Assembly: GCF_001275675.1 (NCBI RefSeq)
Contig: NZ_LITM01000005.1
Location: 436,835-500,834 of the forward strand
Reading direction: 5' to 3'
DNA: 64,000 nucleotides
Source: Lysinibacillus sp. FJAT-14745
GTDB lineage: Bacteria > Bacillota > Bacilli > Bacillales_A > Planococcaceae
The stretch's first letter is position 1. Each line of letters starts with the position of its first letter. Shown here piece after piece: positions 1-9,263 of the stretch. The notes under the pieces were generated by a model, which was given only the letters and a program-made list of their open reading frames with translations, had not been told where the DNA came from and made no database searches. The translations under genes were made by a program, and so were the position numbers.

Positions 1-93
1 GGTTAGCGGCGTTCTCACGCTTTAGCGGCGGAACTCCCTAGTTTAGCAGCGCTTCTCTCGCTTTTAGCGGCGGAACTTCCATGTCTACCGGCG
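1..93. repeat. Tandem 21-bp repeat array A (right end)
   Basis: Five copies of a core reading TTAGCGGCG (variants TTAGCAGCG, CTACCGGCG) start at 3, 22, 43, 64 and 85. Spacing is 19, 21, 21 and 21 bp. Two tails alternate after the core (a TTCTC-type and a GAACT-type), giving a 42-bp higher-order unit. The array runs off the left edge of the window and ends just before the ribosome binding site of the next gene. It has the same geometry as the three other arrays in this window but a different sequence. Confidence 0.85.
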
Positions 94-131
94 ATAACTA
101 TAAAAATTCACATTTCAAAGGAGTGGAAATT

Positions 132-632
132 ATGTCAATTCGAAAACTAACAATTATGGCCTTATTAGTAGCAATTGCCGTAGCAGGTTCTACCTTCGTT
201 TCAATACCAACGGGGATTGCGCGTGCCTACCCTATACAGCATGCTATAAATGTTATTGGCGCTATCATTCTTGGGCCAGTGCCTACTGTTATGGTCGCCC
301 TTATCACAGCCATTATTCGTATTTTAACAGGGACAGGCTCATTATTAGCTATACCTGGCAGTGTTATTGGCGCTCTGTGTGCAGCTCTTGCCTATAAATA
401 TAGCGGCAAAATGTGGCTATCAGGTATCGGTGAAATGTTTGGGACAGGTATCATTGCATCACTCATTGCAGTACCTTACGCTCATTTATTAATGGGGACA
501 TCCGTTGCTGCTTTATTTTTCATGCCAGCTTTTTTAACATCGAGTATTATTGGTGCTATGTTAGGCATCGTCGTTGCTAACAGTTTACGTAAGACAGTAT
601 TTGTAACTAACCTTAATACTCTTCTTAAATAA
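132..632 (+). CDS. thiW: ThiW family ECF transporter S component (thiazole/thiamine precursor uptake)
   Basis: A 166-residue hydrophobic protein resembling ThiW, the substrate-binding S component of an energy-coupling-factor transporter. In the family it is linked to import of the thiazole precursor of thiamine and works with shared EcfA/EcfT subunits encoded elsewhere. It has about five predicted membrane segments and an N-terminal block (RAYPIQH, near residues 33-39) typical of the family. An upstream in-frame ATG at 81 lies in repeat DNA. The ATG at 132 is preceded by AAAGGAGTGG and is the better start. No TPP riboswitch is visible in the 131 bases before it; one could lie left of the repeats. 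A strong terminator follows. Confidence 0.82.
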   Translation: MSIRKLTIMALLVAIAVAGSTFVSIPTGIARAYPIQHAINVIGAIILGPVPTVMVALITAIIRILTGTGSLLAIPGSVIGALCAALAYKYSGKMWLSGIGEMFGTGIIASLIAVPYAHLLMGTSVAALFFMPAFLTSSIIGAMLGIVVANSLRKTVFVTNLNTLLK

Positions 633-643
633 TGATTCATGTT

Positions 644-680
644 ACGTTACTTTCATTAATTAAGAAAGTAACGTTTTTGT
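644..680 (+). terminator. Rho-independent terminator of thiW
   Basis: An 11-bp perfect stem (ACGTTACTTTC at 644-654 with its complement at 664-674) has a 9-base loop and is followed by a T run. It lies 12 bases after the thiW stop codon. Confidence 0.9.
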
Positions 681-719
681 TCCGAACAAATTCACTCATA
701 CTTCAACGGTTGAAATGAC

Positions 720-756
720 AAAAAACGATGGCACATCTCTATGCACCATCGTTTTA
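720..756 (-). terminator. Terminator of the MoxR/vWA/ABC operon
   Basis: The stem AAAACGATGG (722-731) pairs with 746-755, and on the minus strand a T run follows. It lies just past the stop of the last operon gene (761). Confidence 0.85.
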
Positions 757-760
757 TCTG

Positions 761-3358
761 TTAGGATCGTTTTTTCATGCCCTTTAATAGCTGGGCAACA
801 TTTGTGTCCTCTGCCTGTATTGGCTTTTCCTCAACAAGCTGCTCTTTTTTCTTCGGCCTAGTTAAGAAACTCCAACCAAAGCGTCGAATAGTAATATCAA
901 TGAAGAATAGCAGCATCCCTGCTAATAAAAGCCATGTTGCAATATTTTGGCGTTCCGCACCTTTTTTCGTAAATTCACGGAACACTTCACTTGGCTCCTT
1001 CAAAACGGAGCCGCCTGTTTGCTTCGTTAGCTCTTCGGCTAGCTTATCGTTCACTGGTCGTAATTCATACTCAGCACTATAAGGTACACTTAAACCTGCC
1101 TGGTAAATAGCCTGTTGTTCATCGGCAATGCGGAAGAAAATGAGTCCCGGTTCTGCTTGTACGACTGCTCGAACTTGTGATGCTGAAATTGTTTCAAGCT
1201 GTGTTTCAAGTTCTTCACCCGCTTCATTGACAGCAACAATATCTAAGAACGCTGCTTCATTTGTTGGGTCAGTGATGACAAATGAGCCGTCTGATTCTAG
1301 ACGTACATCATAGGCAACATCGTTATAGCTTGGTAACATTTTTGAAATAAGCATTTGCCAAAACGTGCCCCAATTTTGCCATCTTGCCCAGTCTCCCGTC
1401 CATTTTCCTGTCGAATCAGAAGTAAAGGCGAATGTTTTGCCCAGGCCGTATTGCCACCCTGCTAGAACTGGATCTTCCTTTCCACTTTCTGCAATAACAG
1501 TAGCTCCCTGCTTTGCTGTCGTACCGATATAAGCGTTCATTTTAGGTACACCATTTGCAAATAACGTATTCCAGCCAGATGCATTAAATATAGTTGGATA
1601 GAATGGGTTATCTTCAATATATGTGCGTGAAATCATGGCAGTTTCACGAGATAAAATAGAGGGGATCGTCTGCTCATCAACAACATCGTAGAAACGCCCA
1701 CTTCCCATCTCACTGAGCGCTTCAAGTAAGTTTGCATCTGCATCCTGACCAATTGCAACTGTTGAAAGAGTAATGCCGTTCTCTTTTCCTTGTGCAATTA
1801 AGTCTTCATAGTTACCTGGTTGAGACTGACCATCAGTTAATAGAATAATATGCTTACGCTGTAACTTTAAATCAGCTAGATTTTCATAGGCTTTAGCAAG
1901 TGATCCATATATTTCGGTACCGCCACCCGGCGTTACAGATAAAATCGTATCCACCGCTTCTTCCTTTTTGCCAAGTGGTCCTGTCTCAATTATTTCCCAA
2001 GGTCGATCATCAAAGGCAATAAACCCGAGCGTATCCTCATCTCGTAGCATTTCAACTGAACGAGCGGCCGCCTCTTTTGCGAGCTCTAGCTTTGCTCCAG
2101 ACATACTTCCAGAGCGGTCGAGGACAATCTCAAGCCCTAATGACGGTAATTGTTCCTTACCTTTAATTTCCATTTCAACTGGTAATAAAGTTTCGATTGG
2201 TGTTTTAAAATAGCCGCCTAAGCCAAAGCTATTTTCGCCACCGACCATCGTAAAACCGACACCGAAATTTTTCACTGCCTGCTCAATAACATTCATTTTT
2301 GCCTCGCCTACTAAATGCCCTGGCACATTATCAAAAATGATGGCATTGTATTGTAAATAACTAGAAAGTTCATTTGGCAGACTTTTAGCATTTACAACAT
2401 CATAGGCAATTGATTGTTTGCCAAGTGCTGCTGCAATTGGTGATGCCGTATCATAGCCATTAACAATTAGTAGATGTGGTTCACTTTGCACCATCGTGAC
2501 GCTTGTTAATTTATTATTTTCAAAAATTGCATCCTGTTCAACTTGCACGAGTGCCTCATATTTTACAAGCCCTTCAGCCGTCGCTGAATGTTTATATGTA
2601 AAAATATTTGATCCTTCTGCAAGCTCCACTGCCTCACGATGAATAAGCTTATCATTTTCGTATAATAATAGCTCACCTCGTTCTGCTACAGTCGCATTTA
2701 TTTCAGCGACTAGCTGCTGCTGCTCACCTACATAAGCAACTTGTGGTGTGACAAAGCTTTTCATGGATACATCCTTAGCAACAGGTTGGCTAAATGGCAC
2801 TACATCAACACTGGTATTTGACCCTTTAAACTTCGATGCAAATTCTAAGGCATCTCCTTTTGTTTCATTACCATCCGTTAAAAGCACAAGTCTTGTTGCT
2901 TTTTTCGAATCTACAATACCTGAAGCGAGCTGTAGGCTCTGTTCAATATTTGTTTGATCTGTTGCTTTTATGGTTGTAAACTTCGGCACTTCCTTTAAAG
3001 AATTCGATAAAATAGCTTCCGTTTGTAATGTCGTTGAAAAAGAATAAATCCCTGCAAGCTGTTCATCTTTTTTAGATTGTAAACTTTCCGCTATAAAATT
3101 GGCCATCTCATCATCTGTCCCATTCATTGAAGCAGAACGGTCAACTAAGAATAATACTTGTTCTTCCTTTACGGGCAATAAAATATAGGGCCCAGCAAGC
3201 GCAAAAACCAAACAGCCTATTGCCACAATACGAATACCTAGTACGACGATATGACTTTTTTTTAGTCGCTGACGTTCACGCCAATAGGTCCATCCAAAAT
3301 ACATAAGCAATGGAAGTAAAAGCAACAATGCTAATGGCATATCAATTCGTAAATCCAC
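761..3358 (-). CDS. Membrane-anchored protein with two vWA domains (BatA/B-type, glutamine amidotransferase-like fold)
   Basis: An 865-residue membrane protein of the large vWA/class I glutamine amidotransferase-like family. Two N-terminal membrane helices (about residues 8-24 and 36-60) precede a first vWA domain with a MIDAS motif DRSAS (residues 73-77). A second vWA domain has DRSGS (414-418). Between them (about 290-400) is a region resembling the amidotransferase-like domain. A last helix (about 810-830) precedes a short basic cytoplasmic tail. Both MIDAS motifs fit DxSxS, so metal-dependent ligand binding is plausible. It is the last gene of an eight-gene operon and overlaps the preceding gene by 17 bp, indicating translational coupling. 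The ligand is unknown; a chaperone or envelope-assembly role with MoxR is inference from family knowledge. Confidence 0.8.
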   Translation of the reverse strand: MDLRIDMPLALLLLLPLLMYFGWTYWRERQRLKKSHIVVLGIRIVAIGCLVFALAGPYILLPVKEEQVLFLVDRSASMNGTDDEMANFIAESLQSKKDEQLAGIYSFSTTLQTEAILSNSLKEVPKFTTIKATDQTNIEQSLQLASGIVDSKKATRLVLLTDGNETKGDALEFASKFKGSNTSVDVVPFSQPVAKDVSMKSFVTPQVAYVGEQQQLVAEINATVAERGELLLYENDKLIHREAVELAEGSNIFTYKHSATAEGLVKYEALVQVEQDAIFENNKLTSVTMVQSEPHLLIVNGYDTASPIAAALGKQSIAYDVVNAKSLPNELSSYLQYNAIIFDNVPGHLVGEAKMNVIEQAVKNFGVGFTMVGGENSFGLGGYFKTPIETLLPVEMEIKGKEQLPSLGLEIVLDRSGSMSGAKLELAKEAAARSVEMLRDEDTLGFIAFDDRPWEIIETGPLGKKEEAVDTILSVTPGGGTEIYGSLAKAYENLADLKLQRKHIILLTDGQSQPGNYEDLIAQGKENGITLSTVAIGQDADANLLEALSEMGSGRFYDVVDEQTIPSILSRETAMISRTYIEDNPFYPTIFNASGWNTLFANGVPKMNAYIGTTAKQGATVIAESGKEDPVLAGWQYGLGKTFAFTSDSTGKWTGDWARWQNWGTFWQMLISKMLPSYNDVAYDVRLESDGSFVITDPTNEAAFLDIVAVNEAGEELETQLETISASQVRAVVQAEPGLIFFRIADEQQAIYQAGLSVPYSAEYELRPVNDKLAEELTKQTGGSVLKEPSEVFREFTKKGAERQNIATWLLLAGMLLFFIDITIRRFGWSFLTRPKKKEQLVEEKPIQAEDTNVAQLLKGMKKRS

Positions 3359-5087
3359 GACGTCGTTGCACCTCCCACTCTAAAACAAGTAATACTAAGA
3401 TCATAAGGATAGGCCAATGTACGAACGAGGTTTTCGATATTTCTTCCTTACCATTGTCCGGAAGCTCTCCAAGCGTATAACTTGTCCCTTTTTCAATCAC
3501 ACGCTCTTGCGCTTGAAGCTGTACGATGAAGCGCTTTTCTTCATCTTTTGAGCGAGCTTTATATATTCCTGGCTTCATTGGAGCTGTTAAAAGACCATTC
3601 GTAATGGACGATAAAAACTCATCTTCCTGCGAATATATACTCCAATCACCCTGCGCTAAGGCAACTGCACGTTGCTCATTTGGTGTAAAAATGCCAAGTG
3701 AACCAATAGATTCTGAAAGCTCTTGTTCAGTGCTCCATAAAAATAATGGGAATGAAGGATGTAACGGCCAATCTGTATCTGCAATATCCGCTAATACGAC
3801 AATATCCCCTTTAGGTGAACGTTGAATAAATGGCTGGTCTCCAACTGATGCAATCGTTTTATAGTCATCGAATCCAGGATATACAGCACTGACGTAAATA
3901 TCTTTTAGCTCACTAAATGCAAACAATGCATCACTTGTTGTACTGATTTCCCCAGTAACTTCAACCTTCTCAACGTCATCCCGTCCAAATAATACAATTG
4001 GCTTGTCCATCTTTTCGAGTAGCGCCGTCTGATTTGTCACAACAGTGGCATCCAGATTGTCAGCCACTTGTGAAGATGGAACAATTTTCACACTAATATT
4101 AATCGTTTGCAAACCTTTTTGAATGAGTTGATGCATACTTTGATCGACAATTACTTTTGAAGTAGCTGTTTGTAGCAATACCGTTTGTGAATTATCAACA
4201 GCGTAATCGTCCTTAGCGTCTATCTTGGCAGTCATAGTATCTTCTAACGGTAGGTCTTTAAATGTTTTTGTTACGGCTTCATTTGGAGGTAATGCAACAC
4301 TCTCCGTAGCTATCTCCTTACCTTTAACATTGTCTATCGAAAGTGTTACATGTTGCTCTTGGTCCGTATCATTTTGTAACTGTACAAGCGCCATAGCAGA
4401 TTGTCCATCTGTAGTAGCAGCAAAACGTGTCATTGCGATATTGGTTAAGTCCTTTGCAGACCCTTTTACGATCCACTTCACCGTATCTTTTTCCATCGGT
4501 AATTGCTTTTTATCGAGCGTATCTGTAAAGACATAAATAGATGTTGGTGTATTTCCGACGAAAGCCTGTGCCACATCTAGCGCTTTATTCATTTGAGCGG
4601 TTTCATATGTTACATGTAACTGTTGAATGGCTTTTTCAATCTCTTTTGTATTTGTTTCCTGCTGTAATATAGCTTTTGGCGTATTGCCTGTTGTAATAAG
4701 AGTCACAGGTCTTCCATCAAGCTCATTGACCAATGACAGCATTTCTTTTTTATGTGTGTCAAATGTTGACTGCTCTTTCCCTGCTAACATCGTTGCAGAC
4801 GTGTCTACAATGAAAATCGTCTGCTCACCAACGATCGTTGACTTTTTAACATATGGATTCATTAATGCCAGTACAAGTAAAAGAAGAGCTAGCAGCTGTA
4901 AATAAAGCAGTGCATTTTTTTGTAAATGTTTTAAGTATGGTGAAACACGTGTTTCTTGCATAATTTCCGACCAAAAAAGTGTGGAAGATACGGTTTGATC
5001 GGTATATTTTTTTCGAAAGAAATAATATAGAAGGACAATGACCGGGATGATGGCCGTCCAGCTAAAAAGTATTTGACTAAAGCCCAA
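3342..5087 (-). CDS. BatA-domain vWA membrane protein
   Basis: A 581-residue protein with the N-terminal BatA (aerotolerance regulator) organisation. A membrane helix at about 8-24, the SSTLFW segment near residue 35, and a second helix at about 60-77 precede a vWA domain. The MIDAS motif is DTSAT (95-99), with Thr in place of the last Ser, a conservative change. A last membrane segment lies near residues 560-577. The long middle part (about 230-540) is predicted outside the membrane and resembles no domain I can name. It is separated from the DUF58 gene by 11 bp and overlaps the next vWA gene by 17 bp. MoxR, DUF58 and vWA proteins commonly occur together; what this set acts on is not evident. 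Confidence 0.8.
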   Translation of the reverse strand: MGFSQILFSWTAIIPVIVLLYYFFRKKYTDQTVSSTLFWSEIMQETRVSPYLKHLQKNALLYLQLLALLLLVLALMNPYVKKSTIVGEQTIFIVDTSATMLAGKEQSTFDTHKKEMLSLVNELDGRPVTLITTGNTPKAILQQETNTKEIEKAIQQLHVTYETAQMNKALDVAQAFVGNTPTSIYVFTDTLDKKQLPMEKDTVKWIVKGSAKDLTNIAMTRFAATTDGQSAMALVQLQNDTDQEQHVTLSIDNVKGKEIATESVALPPNEAVTKTFKDLPLEDTMTAKIDAKDDYAVDNSQTVLLQTATSKVIVDQSMHQLIQKGLQTINISVKIVPSSQVADNLDATVVTNQTALLEKMDKPIVLFGRDDVEKVEVTGEISTTSDALFAFSELKDIYVSAVYPGFDDYKTIASVGDQPFIQRSPKGDIVVLADIADTDWPLHPSFPLFLWSTEQELSESIGSLGIFTPNEQRAVALAQGDWSIYSQEDEFLSSITNGLLTAPMKPGIYKARSKDEEKRFIVQLQAQERVIEKGTSYTLGELPDNGKEEISKTSFVHWPILMILVLLVLEWEVQRRRGFTN

Positions 5088-5098
5088 TACGGCTCACC

Positions 5099-5974
5099 TC
5101 ACCTAATCCAATGTGCTTTTAATAATTGGTGGAAGATGGCATGCTGTAATCCATCCTCTACTTTAAGTTGTAATTGTCGAACACCAAAACGCCGACAAAT
5201 TGCTTCAAATTCCTCTTCATGTAATAAACGTTTTGCCGTATAAGTGTCCAGAACTTTAGAAGACATCGTAACATTTACATCTCTGCCTGTTTCACGGTCA
5301 AGTAAGCGCACATCACCCGTATATTCTGGTGATAGTTCTTCTTGCGTAACTATTTGCAAAATACGTACATCCCCTGCATAACGTGGTAGCCTTTTTAAAA
5401 GTTGCGCCCATTCCTCGATTGGCTCAAGTCCATCCGTCACAATAAATAGTACAGTACTATCCTTAGGCAATGCTTTTAAAGCTCCCTGTGCGAAGCTATT
5501 TGTATACGTTGCTTGTTCAATTTCTGTGACCACCTGTAAAAAGGCGCGACGATACATGGCACCTTTACGACGAAACGGTAGCTTCACCTCATCCTGTAGA
5601 AAAGAAAATGATAAGCGATCATCACGACCGAGCACCATTAGCCCAAGTGAGGCAACAATTTGCCTGGCAAAAGTCCATTTTGCTTGATCGCCCATCGATT
5701 TCGTTGTATCTAGCAAAATGTGTACACGCATCTCTTGTTCATCTAAAAAACGTTTAATGAAGTATTTATCCGTTCTCGCAAAGACGTTCCAATCCACCTG
5801 ACGTACATCATCACCTAAATGATATTCACGAAAATCCGAAAAATCAAGCGATGCCCCGAAGCGTTGCGAACGGTGCGAGCCCTTGTGCTGCCCACGTAAT
5901 TTGGAGGCCGTTGCCACTTGGAAGCGACTGATTTTCGCTAACCAATCCTCGGGCAATAATAATTTTTGTGTCAC
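5099..5974 (-). CDS. DUF58 domain-containing protein (vWA-like, MoxR partner)
   Basis: A 291-residue soluble protein. It carries the DUF58 signature GDDVRQVDWNVFAR at residues 54-67, followed by a vWA-like fold with DTTKS (89-93) at the MIDAS position. It overlaps the upstream MoxR gene by 4 bp (ATGA type), the usual MoxR-DUF58 coupling. Members are thought to be clients or adaptors of MoxR AAA+ ATPases. No membrane helix is visible, unlike some DUF58 proteins. The resemblance is strong at family level; a biochemical role is not established for this type. Confidence 0.85.
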   Translation of the reverse strand: MTQKLLLPEDWLAKISRFQVATASKLRGQHKGSHRSQRFGASLDFSDFREYHLGDDVRQVDWNVFARTDKYFIKRFLDEQEMRVHILLDTTKSMGDQAKWTFARQIVASLGLMVLGRDDRLSFSFLQDEVKLPFRRKGAMYRRAFLQVVTEIEQATYTNSFAQGALKALPKDSTVLFIVTDGLEPIEEWAQLLKRLPRYAGDVRILQIVTQEELSPEYTGDVRLLDRETGRDVNVTMSSKVLDTYTAKRLLHEEEFEAICRRFGVRQLQLKVEDGLQHAIFHQLLKAHWIR

Positions 5975-6966
5975 CTGCTAACACCTTGCTGTACTTTTTC
6001 TAAAATAACATCAATCACATCGTCTGCTGTTTTGCCAGAAGCCTCCCCTTCATAATTCAACAGCATCCGATGGCGTAACACTGGCTTAGCCACAGATTTA
6101 ATATCTGCTACAGAAACGTGGAAACGTCCATTCATAAGCGCCCTTGCCTTCGCTAATTTGATTAAACTTTGTAAACCTCGAGGGCCGCTACCATACATCG
6201 CATATTGCTTGACCTCATTAATGGCATCCACTCTCTCAGGATGTGTAGCCACAACAAGATCCGTCGCAAATTCGAGCATTTCATCAGCAACCAGTACTTC
6301 CTTGACCATTTGCTGCGCTTCAATCAGTGCTTCCGTATCCATGATCTTTTGTAAACCAATTTCCATAGCGCCTGTTGTACGCTTCATAATTTCCATTAGC
6401 TCACTTTTCTCAGGATACGGCACAAGAATTTTACATAGGAAACGGTCCATTTGTGCTTCTGGTAAAGGGTACGTTCCCTCCATCTCAATCGGGTTTTGTG
6501 TTGCTAACACGAAGAATGGTCTTGCCATCTTCTTTGTATCACCCAAGATTGTTACAGTTTTTTCACCCATTGCTTCAAGCAGTGCACTTTGTGTTTTGGG
6601 TGTTGCTCGGTTAATCTCATCCGCTAATACCATTTGGCTAAAAATCGGCCCTTGCTGGAATGTAAATTGCTGCTTGCCATCAGCTGTGCGCTCAATCATA
6701 CTTGTTCCTGTAATATCCGCCGGCATTAAATCTGGTGTAAATTGAATGCGCGAAAATGATAAATCTAATACTTCAGAAATTGTACGAATTAACATCGTCT
6801 TCCCTAAACCCGGTAGGCCCTCTAATAATGCATGGCCATCAGCAAGGACTGCGTATAATGTATAATCAATGGCTTCTTCTTGGCCTACGATAAAGCGATG
6901 AATTTCTTCCTTTACTTGTTGTAATTTCGTACTCATTTCAACATATTGTTGCTCTGTAAATGCCAT
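5971..6966 (-). CDS. MoxR-family AAA+ ATPase
   Basis: A 331-residue AAA+ ATPase. Walker A is GLPGLGKT (50-57), Walker B is LADEINR (about 114-120), and sensor 1 is around ATQNP. The C-terminal lid has the PRGLQSL motif. MoxR ATPases act as chaperones that assemble or activate vWA-containing protein complexes, which fits the three vWA-type genes directly downstream. Spacing to the upstream gene is 11 bp and it overlaps the downstream DUF58 gene by 4 bp. Every catalytic motif expected of the family is present. Confidence 0.9.
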   Translation of the reverse strand: MAFTEQQYVEMSTKLQQVKEEIHRFIVGQEEAIDYTLYAVLADGHALLEGLPGLGKTMLIRTISEVLDLSFSRIQFTPDLMPADITGTSMIERTADGKQQFTFQQGPIFSQMVLADEINRATPKTQSALLEAMGEKTVTILGDTKKMARPFFVLATQNPIEMEGTYPLPEAQMDRFLCKILVPYPEKSELMEIMKRTTGAMEIGLQKIMDTEALIEAQQMVKEVLVADEMLEFATDLVVATHPERVDAINEVKQYAMYGSGPRGLQSLIKLAKARALMNGRFHVSVADIKSVAKPVLRHRMLLNYEGEASGKTADDVIDVILEKVQQGVSR

Positions 6967-6977
6967 TCCTTTTCCTC

Positions 6978-8405
6978 CTACTGAGACTCAATTGACGTGA
7001 AATACGATTGCACGACATTTTGTAAATCCTTCGGTAATTGTAAACGCTCTGAGCTTTCTAAATAGCTATCTTTATAGGAGCCTATAACTTCCTCATATGG
7101 ACGAATAGAACCTTTCGTAATAGGGCCATTTCCTTGTTGCTCTGAAACATGTGATCCATCGCCTAATGCTCCCCCATCAACTGAAGTCTGACTAGAACCA
7201 CCAATTCTATTTGGTGTCGTTAATAAATCGCGGCCGCCTTGACCTTTGCCTGCACCTTGACCTTGACCTGAACCATTGCCATTGCCCTGCCCTTGTCCCT
7301 GCCCTTGTCCGTTTCCTTGTCCCTGACCATTACCCTGTCCTTGACCTTGTTGATTGCTTTGATTCGATCCTTGTTTCTGACCTTTACCACTAGCCTGTTG
7401 GGATCCATTTTGGGAATTACTTTGGCCTTGTTGTCCTGTTTGACCTTGCTGATTACTTTGCTGTGAATTCGCTGAAGGATTGCTATTAGGATTGTTTTGC
7501 TGATTGTTATTGGCACTATTGGCACTCGCAATAGCATTTTGTAGCGTATTGCTTGCGGGTTTCCCAAGCTTGCTCATAGCTGTCTGAGTACTATTTGCAT
7601 TTTGCGTTAGCTCCTGCTGCATTTGGGCGAGCTCCTTTAATTGCTCTACTTCTTCCTTCGATAAGCCTTTGTCGTCAGAAGTGCCCTCCTTACTAGCCGT
7701 TTGCTTATCCTTTAATTGTTGTTCCTTTAAAGCAAGCTCCTTTTGCTTTTTCACGACTTCGCGTAATGCTTCTTCAGCCTTTTCTGCCTCTTTTAACGTA
7801 TTTTGCAATTCTTTTAATTGCTCTTTCACTTCTTTTGTTTCTGCTTTTTTCTCTAATTTAGCAACTTCCTTCTTTACGTCCTCAATGACAGCTTTTTCTT
7901 CTTCCGCCTCTATTGCTTCAATTTGTGTAGCTGCTGGAAACATATAAAGAATGGCCAGTGCGACAGCTGTTCCAAATAATCCAATTAATGCTTTTGGACG
8001 GAATAAATTTTTCTTTCGAGCCTTAAAATCAGCAAACGCCTTTTCCACGTTTCCTAGTGCTGTCTTTAGTAGAGATTGCACGAGCGGGTCCTTATCGTCC
8101 TCGAACGATAAGGCTGTCACAAGCTCATTGTGCGAAAAATAATCATCCAATGTATGCAATGCTTCCTTTTCTTGTACACGCTTCCACCACATAAACAACA
8201 CTGTTGCTAGTATGACAACAATAAAGGTAGTAAGAGCTGTTTGGCGATAATACGGCCAAACAAATAGCCTTGAGACGAGGAAGAGGGAAGCACTCGAAAG
8301 CAATGCCAAAAACAAGCCGTACTGTGCAATTGGAATGCTTCTTTCTACTGTTAAACTCGTCTTTGCACGTTGAATATATTGTCGTAATTGCTTACGACGC
8401 TCCAT
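6978..8405 (-). CDS. Membrane protein with coiled coil and Gln/Gly/Asn-rich low-complexity region
   Basis: A 475-residue protein of unknown function. Two membrane helices (about 26-48 and 57-73) and a third (137-156) precede a charged coiled coil (about 163-275, rich in Lys, Glu, Leu). A 100-residue segment almost entirely of Gln, Gly, Asn and Ser (about 287-390) contains GQGQGNG-type repeats. A conserved-looking C-terminal tail ends near SYFTSIE. The architecture resembles DUF4175-like proteins found next to MoxR/vWA genes, but I cannot confirm membership. The disordered segment is encoded by CTTGWCC-type repeats, so it is a likely site of length variation. It sits between the ABC permease and MoxR genes with 12-bp and 11-bp gaps. 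Confidence 0.7.
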   Translation of the reverse strand: MERRKQLRQYIQRAKTSLTVERSIPIAQYGLFLALLSSASLFLVSRLFVWPYYRQTALTTFIVVILATVLFMWWKRVQEKEALHTLDDYFSHNELVTALSFEDDKDPLVQSLLKTALGNVEKAFADFKARKKNLFRPKALIGLFGTAVALAILYMFPAATQIEAIEAEEEKAVIEDVKKEVAKLEKKAETKEVKEQLKELQNTLKEAEKAEEALREVVKKQKELALKEQQLKDKQTASKEGTSDDKGLSKEEVEQLKELAQMQQELTQNANSTQTAMSKLGKPASNTLQNAIASANSANNNQQNNPNSNPSANSQQSNQQGQTGQQGQSNSQNGSQQASGKGQKQGSNQSNQQGQGQGNGQGQGNGQGQGQGQGNGNGSGQGQGAGKGQGGRDLLTTPNRIGGSSQTSVDGGALGDGSHVSEQQGNGPITKGSIRPYEEVIGSYKDSYLESSERLQLPKDLQNVVQSYFTSIESQ

Positions 8406-8417
8406 AAAATTTCCTCC

Positions 8418-9263
8418 TTATCGATTACTTTTCATATTGGCACGTAATTTTTTAATCGCAATTGTTAAACATACAACAATGATCAATGAATAAGCTATTA
8501 AATAACTAATCCATACAGGTAATTTCACGCCCGAAACTTGCACTAAAGCATCGCCCATAGATGATGAAGTAAGCGTAAGCATTAATGCACCCGGGTTAAT
8601 AGAAGCCCAAAAGTAAGTCATATAAGAAGGAGTAGTACCTAATGCATTACCCATTTGATGGAAGGCCATTGATAAAAAGAAGAAAAACGCTGTAATGCCA
8701 CCTAAAAAAATTATCGAGCCGTACGTAGCAATCATCGCAACAATTGTTCGCTTTGTAATGGTTGAAAACATAACACCAATACTACCGATTGCTACAACTG
8801 TTAATAAATAAAATAAAAATATCGAGATTAATTGAGACGGCGATACGCCACCAAATAAAAATACTAAACTATACAATGGTAGCCCTGCGAGAAGCATTAA
8901 TACTAAAAATGCTACCGAGGATAGTAATTTTCCAATAATGATTTGAGTAGAGCTTTGTGTCGTTGTTAGTAAAATATTTAGTGTTTGCTTTTCCCTTTCG
9001 CTACTAATTGCACCGGCAGTTAAGCTAGGAGTAATGAAAAGAACAAGAGCCATTTGTAATATTGTTAAGACCGCAAACATCATAAAGCTCATTTCTGGTC
9101 TAAAGAAACCCTTGCCTGTGAATCCAGTTGTTAGTAGCAAAAATCCTGCGATAAAAATACAAATAACCGCTAAATAAAACATTAAACCTGAAAAGCTTTT
9201 AAAAGAACGGAAGCGTAACTTCAATTCTTTTACGAATACCGGATTATAAAATCGTTCCATCAT
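8418..9263 (-). CDS. ABC transporter permease (ABC-2 type)
   Basis: A 281-residue protein with about six membrane helices and the ABC-2 permease pattern, including an amphipathic SSEREKQTLNILLTT segment after helix 2. It overlaps the ATPase gene by 4 bp (ATGA), so both belong to one transporter. ABC-2 exporters move polysaccharides, lipids, peptides or drugs; this substrate is unknown. Its place between a large secreted protein and a MoxR/vWA set suggests the transporter and the vWA proteins serve one envelope function. This is inference from gene order. Confidence 0.82.
   Translation of the reverse strand: MMERFYNPVFVKELKLRFRSFKSFSGLMFYLAVICIFIAGFLLLTTGFTGKGFFRPEMSFMMFAVLTILQMALVLFITPSLTAGAISSEREKQTLNILLTTTQSSTQIIIGKLLSSVAFLVLMLLAGLPLYSLVFLFGGVSPSQLISIFLFYLLTVVAIGSIGVMFSTITKRTIVAMIATYGSIIFLGGITAFFFFLSMAFHQMGNALGTTPSYMTYFWASINPGALMLTLTSSSMGDALVQVSGVKLPVWISYLIAYSLIIVVCLTIAIKKLRANMKSNR

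Noticed and set aside
1-131. TPP riboswitch before thiW
   Set aside because: The visible upstream DNA is repeat array A; no thi-box motif is present in the window.
7211-7567. Alternative-frame ORFs across the Gln/Gly-rich segment
   Set aside because: They exist because the coding repeats avoid stops in other frames. They have no ribosome site and only low-complexity content.
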